Below are positions 43,287 through 53,600 of a stretch of DNA of 64,000 nucleotides, piece after piece. The notes beneath the pieces were generated by a model that saw nothing but the letters and a program-made list of their open reading frames with translations, made no database searches and was not told the DNA's origin. Within the stretch, counting starts at the first letter, position 1. The number at the start of each line of letters is the position of its first letter. Where the stretch lies: the NCBI GenBank assembly GCA_017302135.1, contig JAFLDZ010000013.1, positions 25,712 through 89,711 of the forward strand. Direction: 5' to 3'. The translations under genes were made by a program, and so were the position numbers. Source of the DNA: Lysobacterales bacterium. GTDB taxonomy: Bacteria; Pseudomonadota; Gammaproteobacteria; Xanthomonadales; Xanthomonadaceae.

Positions 43287-43317
43287 GCGCCGCTGCTCAC
43301 GCAGCGGCGCTTTTTTT
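43287..43317 (+). terminator. Rho-independent terminator between the two autotransporter genes
   Basis: GCGCCGCTGC-TCAC-GCAGCGGCGC forms a perfect 10-bp stem with a tetraloop, followed by TTTTTTT. It sits 30 bases after the stop of the giant gene and 57 bases before the second gene, so the two are separate transcripts. Confidence 0.93.
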
Positions 43318-43373
43318 CGTGGCGGTGATATCGTTGCGTGGGGTGAGCTTCAGCCCATGAACTGCTGCAGGCA

Positions 43374-46300
43374 ATGACCACGTTTTCCGTTTCGATACTG
43401 CAGCGCTGGATCCACCGATGCGCGTCGGCACTCATGGCCATGGCGCTGTCGGTGGCTGTGCTGCTGCCGGTCGAGGCGATGGCGCAGCCGGCATTGACGC
43501 TCTCGCCGGAAACCCTGCCGAACGCCTCGACCCAGGTCTACTACTCGCAGTTTTTCAGCGCTTCCGGCGGCGTAGCGCCGTACACCTATCGCATCAGCGC
43601 GGGCGCCTTGCCGCCAGGCATTTTTGTCTTCAGCAATTTCATGTCCGGCGTACCGAGCGTTGCCGGCACCTACAGTTTTTCGATCACGGCAACCGATCGG
43701 ACATCGCCCGTTCCGCTCACGGTGACTCGCGATTACGCGCTGGTCGTCGAACAGACGCCGTTCGTGATCGATGAAGCCGTGCCCACTGTCGCGACGGCAG
43801 GGCGGAATTACAGTTATTCGATTACGGCACGTGGGGGCATCAAACCGTACGCCTTTCGGCTGGAGAGCGGCGCATTGCCACCGGGTTTGACCTTGGGCAG
43901 CGACGGAAGCGTCAGCGGCATTCCCATGGCAGCCGGGACGTTCGATATCACCGTCGTCGTTACCGACAGCACAAGCGGGACACCTTCCACCGCGATCGGA
44001 AGCTTCCGGTTTGTGGTGGAACTTCCCGTGATGAGCGTTTCGCCCGAGCGGCCGTCGCACGCCGCGGTCGGCTCGCCATACGCGATGTCTCTCGGTGCCG
44101 TAGGTGGCAAGGAGCCATATCTCTACGCGCTGACATCCGGCGTGCTGCCGGCAGGTCTGCAACTGCAGTCCAACGGCACCATCACCGGCGTACCGGAAGT
44201 GGTGGGGTCTTACGAGATCACCATTACCGCGACCGACGGCAGCACCGGCTACGGTCCGATCACCGCCAGTCGCGCGTACACGATGGTGGTGGAGCCGCCC
44301 AGGCTGGTGCTCGATATCGGCGTCCTGCCGGTCGCGACGGCTGCGCAGCCCTACACCGCCAGGCTTGTCGTCTCGAACGGTGTCGCACCTTATGCGTTCA
44401 CGCTCGGGAGCGGCACGCTGCCGCCGGGGCTCGTGCTTGCCGGGGACGGCACGATTTCCGGAATCCCTGCGCGTCCATTGCCGCCGCCGAATTTTTCGCA
44501 ATACGCCTTCGTCTTCAATGTGGTCGATGCGAACAGGCGCAGCGCGACGTTCAACACGGATATGACGGTGATCGACACACCGATGCAGATCGGACCGTCG
44601 GTGGTGCCCGATGGCATCGCGGGGGTCACCGAATATCTGCTGCCATTCACCGCCGCGAATGCGACCGCACCCTATGCCTTCGCGCTGCAGGAAGGCGTGT
44701 TGCCGCAAGGCCTGGGCTTCGACCCGGACACCGCAACGTTGTCGGGTATCCCGACCGAATCCGGCAGCTTCGCTTTCACCCTGCAACTGACCGACGCCGA
44801 ACACCGGATCGTGGCCAGACAGTACGCTTTCACGATCGCCGCGCCGACGTTGGCGCTCACATCGACAGCGTTGTCTGCGGGTACGGCCGGGGTTGCCTAT
44901 CGCCATCCACTCAGTGCAAGCGGCGGTGCCGCACCATATCGATTCCGGATCATCGAGGGGGCGATGCCTCCAGGGCTGACCGTGAGTGCCGATGGCGAGA
45001 TCAGCGGCACCACCGATCAAGTCGGAACATTTCCGTTCGTGATCGAAGTGGCGTCGGCCACTCGACAGCTGAGCGTCCAGGCATTGACTCTGCAGATCAA
45101 TCCGCCGGCGGGTCTGGATTCAGCGCCGGTCGTTACCACGACAGTCACGCCGGACGTCGTGTCGCCGACGGTCGTCATCCCTTCGCGCAACGTCACCATG
45201 GTGGCGGGCGCAGCCGCGACGATCGACCTCACCGAAGGCGCGACCGGTGCGCCATTCACTGCGGCGAACGTGGTGTCGCTGAGACCTGTCCACGCGGGCA
45301 CGGTCTCCATCGCCCATGGCGGCAGCGGCGCGAATGCGCGCTACGCGCTGAGGTTCGCGCCCGCGCCGGATTTTTCCGGAGTCGCCACTGTCCAGTACAC
45401 GCTCGGCAATCGCGGTGCGATCTCGGCACCGGCGACCATCGCGTTCACCGTGGTGCCACGTCCCGACCCCGCGCGCGATGCTGAAGCGCTCGGGTTGCTG
45501 GATGCGCAGGCGCGCAGCGCGCGCAGCTTCGCGACCGCGCAGATCGTCAATGTGCGCCAGCGGCTCGAACGTCTGCACGGCGCGGGCGATGGCCGCTACG
45601 GCTTCAGCGATGGTCTGATGTTCGCATCCAGCAGTGCGATCGACCGCTGTGCGCCGCGCGTCGCCGCCTCGCCTGGCGAGGGCTGCGCGCAACCGGTTGC
45701 CGACGATGAGGTCGTCGGGAGTCGGCATCGAAAGGATTATCTGTTCGGCACCTGGATCGCTGGCACGCTCGGCAGCGGCGAGCGCGATGCGCGCAAGGGT
45801 CGCGAGGCGCTGGATTTCGAAACCCGGGGCGTCAGTGGCGGCGGCGACATGCGCATCGGCGATGGCTATGCGGGCGCAGGCATCGGCTACGGACGCGACC
45901 GCACCTGGGTCGGCGACGACCGCACCCGCAGCGATGCGCAGGCGTACACGCTCTCTGCCTACGGTGGCTATGCGCCGGGCGACGTGTTCTTCATCGACGG
46001 CGTGCTCGGCTACCAATCGCTGCACTACGCGCTGCGTCGCAGTCCGACCGCGACTGCGGGCGAGGTGAACGGTCGTCGCGCCGGCCGGCAATGGTTCGCC
46101 GCGCTCACCGCCGGTGCCGATCTCGAACGTGGCCGCTGGCAGTTCACGCCCTATGGTCGGTTCGAATTCGTGCGCGCCACGCTCGACGGTTATCGCGAGC
46201 AGGGCGATCCGGTTTACGCCCTGCGCTACGACGACCAGGCGCTGCGCAGCAGTTCGGCGAATGTCGGTCTGCGCGTGGACTACCGCAGCACTACGCGATG

Positions 46301-46565
46301 GGGCATGTTCGCGCCGCAGCTGCGTCTGGAATATCAGCACGATGTGGAGCGCGACGGCGCGGCCACGTTGCACTACGCCGATTGGGCGCAGGGTCCGGCC
46401 TATCGCGCGGATGTGCGCGGCTTCGGTCGCAGCCGCCTGGAAATCGGCCTGGGCGCGTTGTTCGAAAACCGCACACAGTGGACCTTCGCCTTCGGCTATC
46501 GCGGTCTGCTCGACGACCACGGCAGCGATCACGGCCTGACCTTCGACATCCAGCACGAATTCTGA
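43374..46565 (+). CDS. Second Ig-repeat autotransporter, smaller paralogue
   Basis: A 1063-residue autotransporter-like protein. Signal peptide: WIHRCASALMAMALSVAVLL with cleavage after EAMA (about 37). Residues 38 to ~600 hold about six He_PIG-type Ig modules (GVAPYTYRISAGALPPGI; VAGTYSFSITATDRT) without Calx-beta repeats. A cadherin-like segment (PDFSGVATVQYTLGN) precedes the linker PRPDPARDAEALGLLDAQ, and the C-terminal barrel (from ~692) ends in DIQHEF. Linker and barrel match the upstream protein closely (RLERLHGAG; YAPGDVFFIDGVLGYQSLHY), showing gene duplication; a DRC...EGC cysteine pair is conserved too. No strong ribosome site before 43374. Preceded by a terminator, so it has its own promoter. 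Confidence 0.87.
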   Translation: MTTFSVSILQRWIHRCASALMAMALSVAVLLPVEAMAQPALTLSPETLPNASTQVYYSQFFSASGGVAPYTYRISAGALPPGIFVFSNFMSGVPSVAGTYSFSITATDRTSPVPLTVTRDYALVVEQTPFVIDEAVPTVATAGRNYSYSITARGGIKPYAFRLESGALPPGLTLGSDGSVSGIPMAAGTFDITVVVTDSTSGTPSTAIGSFRFVVELPVMSVSPERPSHAAVGSPYAMSLGAVGGKEPYLYALTSGVLPAGLQLQSNGTITGVPEVVGSYEITITATDGSTGYGPITASRAYTMVVEPPRLVLDIGVLPVATAAQPYTARLVVSNGVAPYAFTLGSGTLPPGLVLAGDGTISGIPARPLPPPNFSQYAFVFNVVDANRRSATFNTDMTVIDTPMQIGPSVVPDGIAGVTEYLLPFTAANATAPYAFALQEGVLPQGLGFDPDTATLSGIPTESGSFAFTLQLTDAEHRIVARQYAFTIAAPTLALTSTALSAGTAGVAYRHPLSASGGAAPYRFRIIEGAMPPGLTVSADGEISGTTDQVGTFPFVIEVASATRQLSVQALTLQINPPAGLDSAPVVTTTVTPDVVSPTVVIPSRNVTMVAGAAATIDLTEGATGAPFTAANVVSLRPVHAGTVSIAHGGSGANARYALRFAPAPDFSGVATVQYTLGNRGAISAPATIAFTVVPRPDPARDAEALGLLDAQARSARSFATAQIVNVRQRLERLHGAGDGRYGFSDGLMFASSSAIDRCAPRVAASPGEGCAQPVADDEVVGSRHRKDYLFGTWIAGTLGSGERDARKGREALDFETRGVSGGGDMRIGDGYAGAGIGYGRDRTWVGDDRTRSDAQAYTLSAYGGYAPGDVFFIDGVLGYQSLHYALRRSPTATAGEVNGRRAGRQWFAALTAGADLERGRWQFTPYGRFEFVRATLDGYREQGDPVYALRYDDQALRSSSANVGLRVDYRSTTRWGMFAPQLRLEYQHDVERDGAATLHYADWAQGPAYRADVRGFGRSRLEIGLGALFENRTQWTFAFGYRGLLDDHGSDHGLTFDIQHEF

Positions 46566-46670
46566 GCGCCGGGCATTCCGCCGGCGCGACGCTGCGGTCC
46601 GTGCGCGTGCGGAGTTGAGCGCGCAAGCGTGCGTACACTGCGTCCTCCCCTCTCGCGAATCATCCACGCC

Positions 46671-47192
46671 ATGGCCATCGATCTGTACACCGCCGCCGTT
46701 CCGCCGTTGTCCCGCGCATTGGCGCAGCTGCGCCAGGTGCTCGCCAAAGGCGCCGCGCACGCCGAAGCGCAGAGCTGGGATCCCGCCGTGTTGCTGGCGA
46801 TGCGGCTGGCGCCCGACATGTTTCCGCTGACCCGTCAGGTGCAGATCGCCACCGATATGGCCAAGAATGCGGTCGCGCGCCTGACGGGCACGCAGGCGCC
46901 CGTTTTCGAGGACAACGAAACCACGTTCGCCGAACTCGACGCGCGTCTGCAGCGCGCCATCGACTATCTGGGCTCGCTGTCGGCCGATGCGTTCATCGAC
47001 GCGGAGACGCGCGCGATTGCCGTGCCCACCCGCGCATACGGCGATCTGCATTTCATCGGCACCGACTATCTGTTCGGCTACGTGTTGCCCAACGTGCATT
47101 TCCACAGCACCACCGCCTACGCGCTGCTGCGCCATGCCGGCGTGCCGCTGGGCAAGGCCGACTACATCGGTCCGCCGCCCGCGCGGGACTGA
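46671..47192 (+). CDS. DUF1993-family protein
   Basis: A 173-residue soluble protein of the DUF1993 family (PF09351), a four-helix DinB/YfiT-like fold of unknown activity. Characteristic parts are LYTAAVPPLSRALAQLRQVL, SWDPAVLLAMRLAPDMFPLTRQVQIATDMAKNA cut into the helix pair with LAPDMFPLTRQV, and VLPNVHFHSTTAYALLRHAGVPLGKADYIG at the C-terminus, which in this family ends the domain. Members may use a His-based metal site, here H-x-H-S around NVHFHS. The start at 46671 opens directly into the domain; an ATG-like start 14 codons upstream would add unrelated residues. It stands alone, 65 bp before recC, with which it could share transcription. Confidence 0.85.
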   Translation: MAIDLYTAAVPPLSRALAQLRQVLAKGAAHAEAQSWDPAVLLAMRLAPDMFPLTRQVQIATDMAKNAVARLTGTQAPVFEDNETTFAELDARLQRAIDYLGSLSADAFIDAETRAIAVPTRAYGDLHFIGTDYLFGYVLPNVHFHSTTAYALLRHAGVPLGKADYIGPPPARD

Positions 47193-47256
47193 TCCGGCAT
47201 TCGCGGCGGCAACGAAGGAGGCGCCTTCAGGACGTCTCCGGCATCATGTCTGACCG

Positions 47257-50200
47257 ATGCCCACCGCTTCCGCCCGTTTCCACCTGATTTCCGGCAACCG
47301 TCTCGACCGGTTGGCGGCGCATCTGGGCGCGCGGCTGGCGGCGCCTGCGGATCCCGATTCGCTGGCGCCCGATGTGGTGCTGATCCCGCAGCCCGCGCTG
47401 CGTCACTGGCTGCAGCAGGCCTTGGCCGAACGCTACGGCGTCGCCGCCAACCTCGACATCTGCACGCCCTCTGAATTCGTCTGGCGGCTGCTGCGCAGCG
47501 CGCATCCGCAGTTGCCCGACACCTCGCCGTGGGATCGCGAATCGCTGCGCTGGCAGCTGTACGCGCTGCTCGACGACAGCGCCGCGTCGCTGCCGCCCGC
47601 AGTGCGCCTGCATCTGCAGCGTGCGGCCGGCGCATCGGCGGAGATCGGCGAACATGCGCTCGCGCGCTACGGGCTGGCCGATGCGCTGGCCGGCGCCTAC
47701 GACAAATACCAGGCGTATCGCCGCGACTGGCTGCGGGACTGGGAGCGCAACGACCCCGCCAGCCGCGACGATTGGCAGGCGCAGCTGTGGCGCGCGCTGC
47801 GCCAGCGTCTGCGCGGCACGTCGCATCGCGCCGTGCTGCTCGGCGAATGGCTCGCACGTCACGACCGCGAGGCCGACACGTTCGCCGGCAGCGCACCGCC
47901 CGGGCTGCCGCCGCGCGTCGCCGCGTTCGGCACCATCCATGTCTCGCCGGATGTGCTGCATCTGCTCGCGGTGGTCGGGCAATGGTCCGAGCTCGATTTC
48001 TATCTGCCCACGCCCTCCGCCGAATACTGGGGCGATGTCGAATCGCTGCGCGAGCGGCTGCGCCGCGATGGCGTTGCGTCGCTGCCGACGGCGCTCGCGG
48101 ATGCCGAGCGCGACAACCCGTTGTTGACTGCATGGGGTGCGGGCGGTCGCGAAATCCTCGCCCAGCTGTTCTCGTACGAGATCGTGCTGCCGCAGCGCGA
48201 AACCGAACTGTTCGCTTTGCCCGGCCGCGACACGCTGCTGCACCGGCTGCAGCAGGACGTGCTGGATCGCGCCGCACCCGCGACATCCACGTTCGATGTC
48301 GACGATGTCTCGCTGCAGCTGCACGCTTGTCATTCGAAACTGCGCGAAGTCGAGGTGCTGCACGATCAGTTGCGCGCGCTGTTGGATGACGCCCGTTTCG
48401 ACCCGCCGCTGCAGCCGCGCGACATCGCGGTGCTCGCGCCGGACATCGCCGATTACCTGCCGCTGGCGCGCGCGGTGTTCGGCGGCCTGTCGCCCGACGA
48501 TCCGCGCTTCATCCCGTTCTCGCTGGCCGACCGCCCGCAGGCGCAGTCGCATCCATTGATCGCACTGTTGCTGGACCTGATCGCGCTGGCCGACACGCCG
48601 CTGACCGCCGGCGCGTTCCGCGACCTTCTGGCGACGCCGTCGATCGCGCACGCGCTGCAGCTCGACGCCGCGCAGCGCGCGAAGATCGACGCATGGTTCG
48701 AGGCCGCCGGCATCCGCTGGGGCGAAGACGAGGCCGCGCGCGCACGCGTCGGCGCCGGACGCTGGCGCGAATACAGTTTCGATTTCGGCATCGACCGTCT
48801 GCTCAGCGGCTATGCCACCGGCGCGGACACGGCGGAGATCGCGACCGGCGCGGCATACATCGCGCCGTACCCGGAACTCGAAGGCGCGGATGCGGACACC
48901 CTCGACCGCGCGCTGACGCTGTATCGACGGCTGCGCGAACTGATCGCATGGATGCGTGCGCCGCATGTCGCCGCCGATTGGCGCGCGAGACTCGCCGACA
49001 TGCTGCAGACGCTGCTCGCGCCGGTGCCGCAGGACGACAGCGAAGCGCAGGCGCGGCGTCTGCTGCTGGACACGCTGGACGATTTCGCCAACGAAGCCGA
49101 GCATGCCGGCGCGCTGCCGGCCACGCTGGTGCAGCGCACGCTGCGCGACACGCTCACCCAGCCGTCGTCGCATCGTCCGTGGCTGTCGGGCGGCGTGACC
49201 TTCGCCGGCATGGTGCCACTGCGCACGGTGCCGTTCCGCGTGATCTGTCTGCTCGGGCTCGATGCCGATGCGTATCCGCGTCGCGAACCGGGCGACGACA
49301 TCAACCGCATCGTCGATGCGATACAGGGCCGCGCGCCGCGCCGCCTCGGCGACCGCTCGGTGCGCGACGACGACCGCTTCCTGTTCCTGCAGCTGCTGTG
49401 CGCGGCCGGCGACGTGTTCTATCTCAGCTACGGCGGCCGCGACGCGCGCGACGGCAGCATCCGCGAACCCTCGCCGGTGATCGCCGAACTGCTCGACGCG
49501 GTCGAGCGCATGCATGGCGATACCGTCCGCGAACGCCTGTGCGTGCAGCATCCGCTGCAGCCGTTCTCGCCGCGCGCGTTCGGTGCGGGCGATGCGGGCG
49601 ATGTCGAACCGCGCCGGTTTTCGTATCGCCGGGAATGGGCGATGCCGGCCGCAGCGATTCAGACGATAGAACCGCCGTTCGTCGCTTCGCTGATGACAGC
49701 GTTGGATGCAGCACAGTCGATTCCGGATCGCGACGCACTGCAGCGTTTCTTCGTCAACCCTGCACGCGACTGGCTGCGCGAAAGGCTCGGCCTGCGATTG
49801 CCCGATGCCGCGCACGAGATCGCCGATCGCGAGCCGCTGGGCGAGAACGGCTTGCTGCGCTACGGCGCGATCGATGCGCTGCTGTCGCATGAGAACGACG
49901 AAGCCGTCGAGAGCGAAGCCTCCGAGTCATGGCTGCGAGCGCAGGCGCTGCTGCCGCCTGGGCGCGATGGCGATGCGATCGCGCACAACGCACGCATGGT
50001 CGCGCGGGATCTGCTCGCGGCGCGCGCGGCGGTGGGCGGAGCGGCACGGCCACGCATCGTATCGGCGGACACAGAGACTGCGGTGCACGGCATCGCCTTC
50101 CGTTTCCACGATGTCCATGACGATGCCCGCGCCATCGCGGTTGCGGGCAGACTCGACGGCAAGCGGCGTCTGCGCGCGGGCCTCGACCATCTGCTGCTGG

Positions 50201-50607
50201 CGTCAGCGCTCGGCGAACCGGCGCGCACGCATCTGATCGGTTACGACAGCAAAGCCAATGCGCCGGTCGAAATCGTCTATACCGGTCTGTCGCAGGCTCA
50301 GGCCGAAGAAAGACTCGCCGCGATGCTCGCGCTGTGGCGCGAAGGCCGCGACGCACCACTGCCGTTCGCACCGAAGACCGCGTTCGCGTATGCGGCGCAG
50401 TGGCATGCCAAAACAGATGTCGGCGCCGCGTGGAAAGCCGCGCATGCTGCGTTCGCACCCTTCGGCGGCGGCGGCGAAAGCGAAGACATGTGGCTGCGGC
50501 TTGCGTTCCGGCCCGAGGGTCTGCTCGCCCGCTTCGACGCGGCGCATGCGCAGCGCTTCCGTGAGATCGCGGTCGTCGTGTTCGACGCGCGGGAGCCGGC
50601 GGCATGA
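47257..50607 (+). CDS. recC: RecBCD exonuclease V subunit gamma
   Basis: RecC is the catalytically inactive helicase/nuclease-like scaffold of RecBCD; it splits the DNA strands and recognises Chi. The 1116-residue protein (E. coli 1122) begins with FHLISGNRLDRLAAHLGARL, the standard RecC opening, and has LDICTPSEFVWRLL, HVSPDVLHLLAVV and TPLTAGAFRDLLATPSI in order. The stop overlaps the recB ATG (ATGA at 50604-50607). Order recC-recB-recD with two ATGA overlaps means coupled translation and balanced subunit amounts. The start at 47257 lacks a strong ribosome site. Only by-eye matching supports the assignment, but the family and operon are unmistakable. Confidence 0.93.
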   Translation: MPTASARFHLISGNRLDRLAAHLGARLAAPADPDSLAPDVVLIPQPALRHWLQQALAERYGVAANLDICTPSEFVWRLLRSAHPQLPDTSPWDRESLRWQLYALLDDSAASLPPAVRLHLQRAAGASAEIGEHALARYGLADALAGAYDKYQAYRRDWLRDWERNDPASRDDWQAQLWRALRQRLRGTSHRAVLLGEWLARHDREADTFAGSAPPGLPPRVAAFGTIHVSPDVLHLLAVVGQWSELDFYLPTPSAEYWGDVESLRERLRRDGVASLPTALADAERDNPLLTAWGAGGREILAQLFSYEIVLPQRETELFALPGRDTLLHRLQQDVLDRAAPATSTFDVDDVSLQLHACHSKLREVEVLHDQLRALLDDARFDPPLQPRDIAVLAPDIADYLPLARAVFGGLSPDDPRFIPFSLADRPQAQSHPLIALLLDLIALADTPLTAGAFRDLLATPSIAHALQLDAAQRAKIDAWFEAAGIRWGEDEAARARVGAGRWREYSFDFGIDRLLSGYATGADTAEIATGAAYIAPYPELEGADADTLDRALTLYRRLRELIAWMRAPHVAADWRARLADMLQTLLAPVPQDDSEAQARRLLLDTLDDFANEAEHAGALPATLVQRTLRDTLTQPSSHRPWLSGGVTFAGMVPLRTVPFRVICLLGLDADAYPRREPGDDINRIVDAIQGRAPRRLGDRSVRDDDRFLFLQLLCAAGDVFYLSYGGRDARDGSIREPSPVIAELLDAVERMHGDTVRERLCVQHPLQPFSPRAFGAGDAGDVEPRRFSYRREWAMPAAAIQTIEPPFVASLMTALDAAQSIPDRDALQRFFVNPARDWLRERLGLRLPDAAHEIADREPLGENGLLRYGAIDALLSHENDEAVESEASESWLRAQALLPPGRDGDAIAHNARMVARDLLAARAAVGGAARPRIVSADTETAVHGIAFRFHDVHDDARAIAVAGRLDGKRRLRAGLDHLLLASALGEPARTHLIGYDSKANAPVEIVYTGLSQAQAEERLAAMLALWREGRDAPLPFAPKTAFAYAAQWHAKTDVGAAWKAAHAAFAPFGGGGESEDMWLRLAFRPEGLLARFDAAHAQRFREIAVVVFDAREPAA

Positions 50608-53600
50608 CCACGTCGTTGCCTGTCGACATCGCGGTCGACGTCGGCCTGCATCTGCCGCTGCACGGCGCGCGCCTGATCGAGGCCAGCGCCGGCACCGGCA
50701 AGACCTTCACGCTCGCCACCCTGGTGCTGCGCCTGCTGCTGGAGCGCGGCGCATCGATGTCGCAGATGCTCGCGGTGACCTTCACCCGCGCCGCGACGCA
50801 GGAACTGCGCCAGCGCCTGCGGCGGCGTCTTAGGCTCGCGCGCCGGCTGCTGGATACGCCGGAGGCAGCGCTGCAGGGCGAGGCCGCCATGACCGACGCG
50901 GTGCTGCAGTCCGCGATCCAGCGCGACGGCATCACGGTCGTGCGTCAGCGCATCGAAGCCGCGCTGCTGCAGCTCGATGAAGCCACCGTTTCCACGATCC
51001 ACGGGTTCTGCCATCGCGCGCTGCGCGAGTTCGGATTCCGTGCAGGACTGTTGGCCGAGCAGGCGGTGGTCGACGATGCCACCGAGGTGTGGAGCGATGT
51101 CGCCGCCGAGCTCTGGCGCGCGGCCGCCAATACGGATGCCACGGTATTCGATGCGGCGGTCGTCGCCGATGTCCATGATCTGCTCGCGGCGTTATGGCAA
51201 GCACCGGACGCGTTGACCGAAGATCTGCCGGCACTCTGCGATCCGCTGCGCGTCGTGCATCCGCTGCGCGAAGAATCGATCGCAGCTGCGGCGCTGCATG
51301 CGCTGCGCGATGCGGCCATCGCGCGCTTCGATACGGCGATGGCGCGTCGCAGCGAATGCAGCCAGGATCAGTTGATCGAGCGCGTCTGGAAAGCGTCGGC
51401 AGCGCCGGAGTTCGCCGCCGCGCTGGCCGCGCGCTGGCCGCTGATGCTGATCGACGAATTCCAGGACACCGATCCGCGCCAGTGGGATATTTTCCGGCGG
51501 ATGTACGAAGCTGGCGATCCGGATGCGCGCTGGCTGTGCCTGATCGGCGATCCCAAGCAGGCGATCTATCGTTTTCGCGGCGGCGATCTCGCGACCTATC
51601 GACGCGCGCGCGACCATGTCGTGGCCGATGCCGGCGACGGCACGCGCGGCATCGCCGAACTCGACGCCAATTTCCGCTCGACGCCAGCGGTGCTGCGCGC
51701 GATCGAAACCATGTTCACGGCGAATCCGCTGCCGTTCGTCGACGACATCATCGCGTTTCATTCGGTTATCGCTGCGGGCGGCGCGCGGGATGACGATCTG
51801 CGCGTCGGCGATGCGGTGGTGCCGGGCATGACCGTGCACTGGCTGCCGCCGGGCGAAGGGCGCGGCGGCATGCGCACCAAGGACGACGAGTTCGCGATGA
51901 TGCGCGATGCGGCGGTGCGTGCAGTCGTCGAGCTGTTGAGCAACGGCCGATTCATGGTTGCGGGCGGGACGCGCGCGCTGAGGCCATCGGAGATTGCCGT
52001 ACTGACGAACACCAACGATCAGGCGCTGACGATGCAGGCCGCGCTGACCCGTGCCGGCGTCGCCGCCGCGCTGCTGTCCAGTGCGAGCGTCTTCGCCAGC
52101 GACGCTGCGGAGGACTTGCACGCGCTGCTCGCGAGTCTGGTCGAGCCGGGCGATGGCGGCCGTTTCCGCGCCGCATTGGCGACGCGGTTGCTGGGCTGGG
52201 ACGCCGCGCGGATCGCTGCGCTCGATGAAGACGATGGTCTCGCTCAGAGCACCGGTCAGAACGCCGGCCAGAACACTGGACAGAACCAGCTCGAACGCTT
52301 CACGAGCGCGGCCGATCAATGGCGTGCGCGCGGGCCGCTGCCGGCGCTGTTGCCGTTCATCGCCGATGCGGCGCCGCGCTGGCTGGCCGAAACCACCGGC
52401 GCGCGCCGCTTGACCGACGCGCTGCATCTGGCGGAACTGCTGCAGGCGGAATCGTCTTCGCGTCATGGCATGGCCGAGCAGTTGCAGTGGTTCGCGATGC
52501 AACGCGCGAACGCCGCCGCCGATGAAGCGAGACAGCTGCGTCTGGAATCCGACGCCGGCCTCGTGCAGATCGCGACCGTGCACAAGAGCAAGGGTCTGGA
52601 ATATCCGGTGGTGATCCTGCCGTTCGTGGCCTGGCGCAGCGAGCCGGGCGCGCGCGGTCTGTCGTACGAGGATTTCCACGATGCCCAAGGACGCCCGGCG
52701 CGTGCGTGGCGCTGCAAGGACGTGCTGGCGCCGGCGCAGGCGGACGCGATCGCGGTGCAGGTCGAGCGCGAGGAACAGGCCGAGGCGCAGCGCCAGCTGT
52801 ACGTCGCGATGACCCGAGCGAAGCATGCATTGCACGTGGTGTGGAGCCGCAACAGCCGCACCGAGACCAGTGCCCTGCATTGGCTGCTGCATGCGGGCGC
52901 GAAGACCGGGCGCAAAAACGACGCGCTGGATCACGCCGGCATGCAGGCGCGGATCGAAGCGCTGGCGGCGGATTCCGGCGGCAGCATCGTCGTGCGCGCG
53001 TTCGATCCCGCCGCGCCGCGAACGCGCCTGCACGGCCTGAGCGATGCGGAAAGCGTGGACGTACCGCCCGCGCGCATCGCCCGGCGCCGTTTCTCCACCG
53101 ACCCGCGCCTGCAGAGCTTCTCGTCCCTGCACGCACGCAGCGAAGACGGCGAAATCCTGCGCGGTGCGGACGATGAGGTCGTTGCGATTCCCGACGAGGA
53201 AGTCGAAGTCATCAGCCTCGGCGGTACCGCGTTCGGCAATGCGGTGCACCAGGCGCTGGAGACGGCGGATGCGCCGCTGTGGTCCCGCGAAGCCGAAGCG
53301 CAATCGTCGCTGCTGGAGGATCGCTGGCCGCAAAGCCAGCGCGCTGTGCTCGAACACGCGCTGCTGCGCCATGGTCTGGCCGCGACGCCCGCGCATCTCG
53401 CGCAGACCGCGCGTCTGGTGTCGCGGGCGCTGAACGTATCTTTGCCGGGTGGCGTGCGCCTGTGCGAACTGCCGGCATCGCAGCAGGTGCGCGAGATGGC
53501 CTTCCATTTCCGGCTGCGGCCGACGCGCATCGACGCGGTGCATGCGCTGCTGCAGGCACACGGCTATCCGCGCGCGCGCAAGCCCGCGCAGACGACCCTG

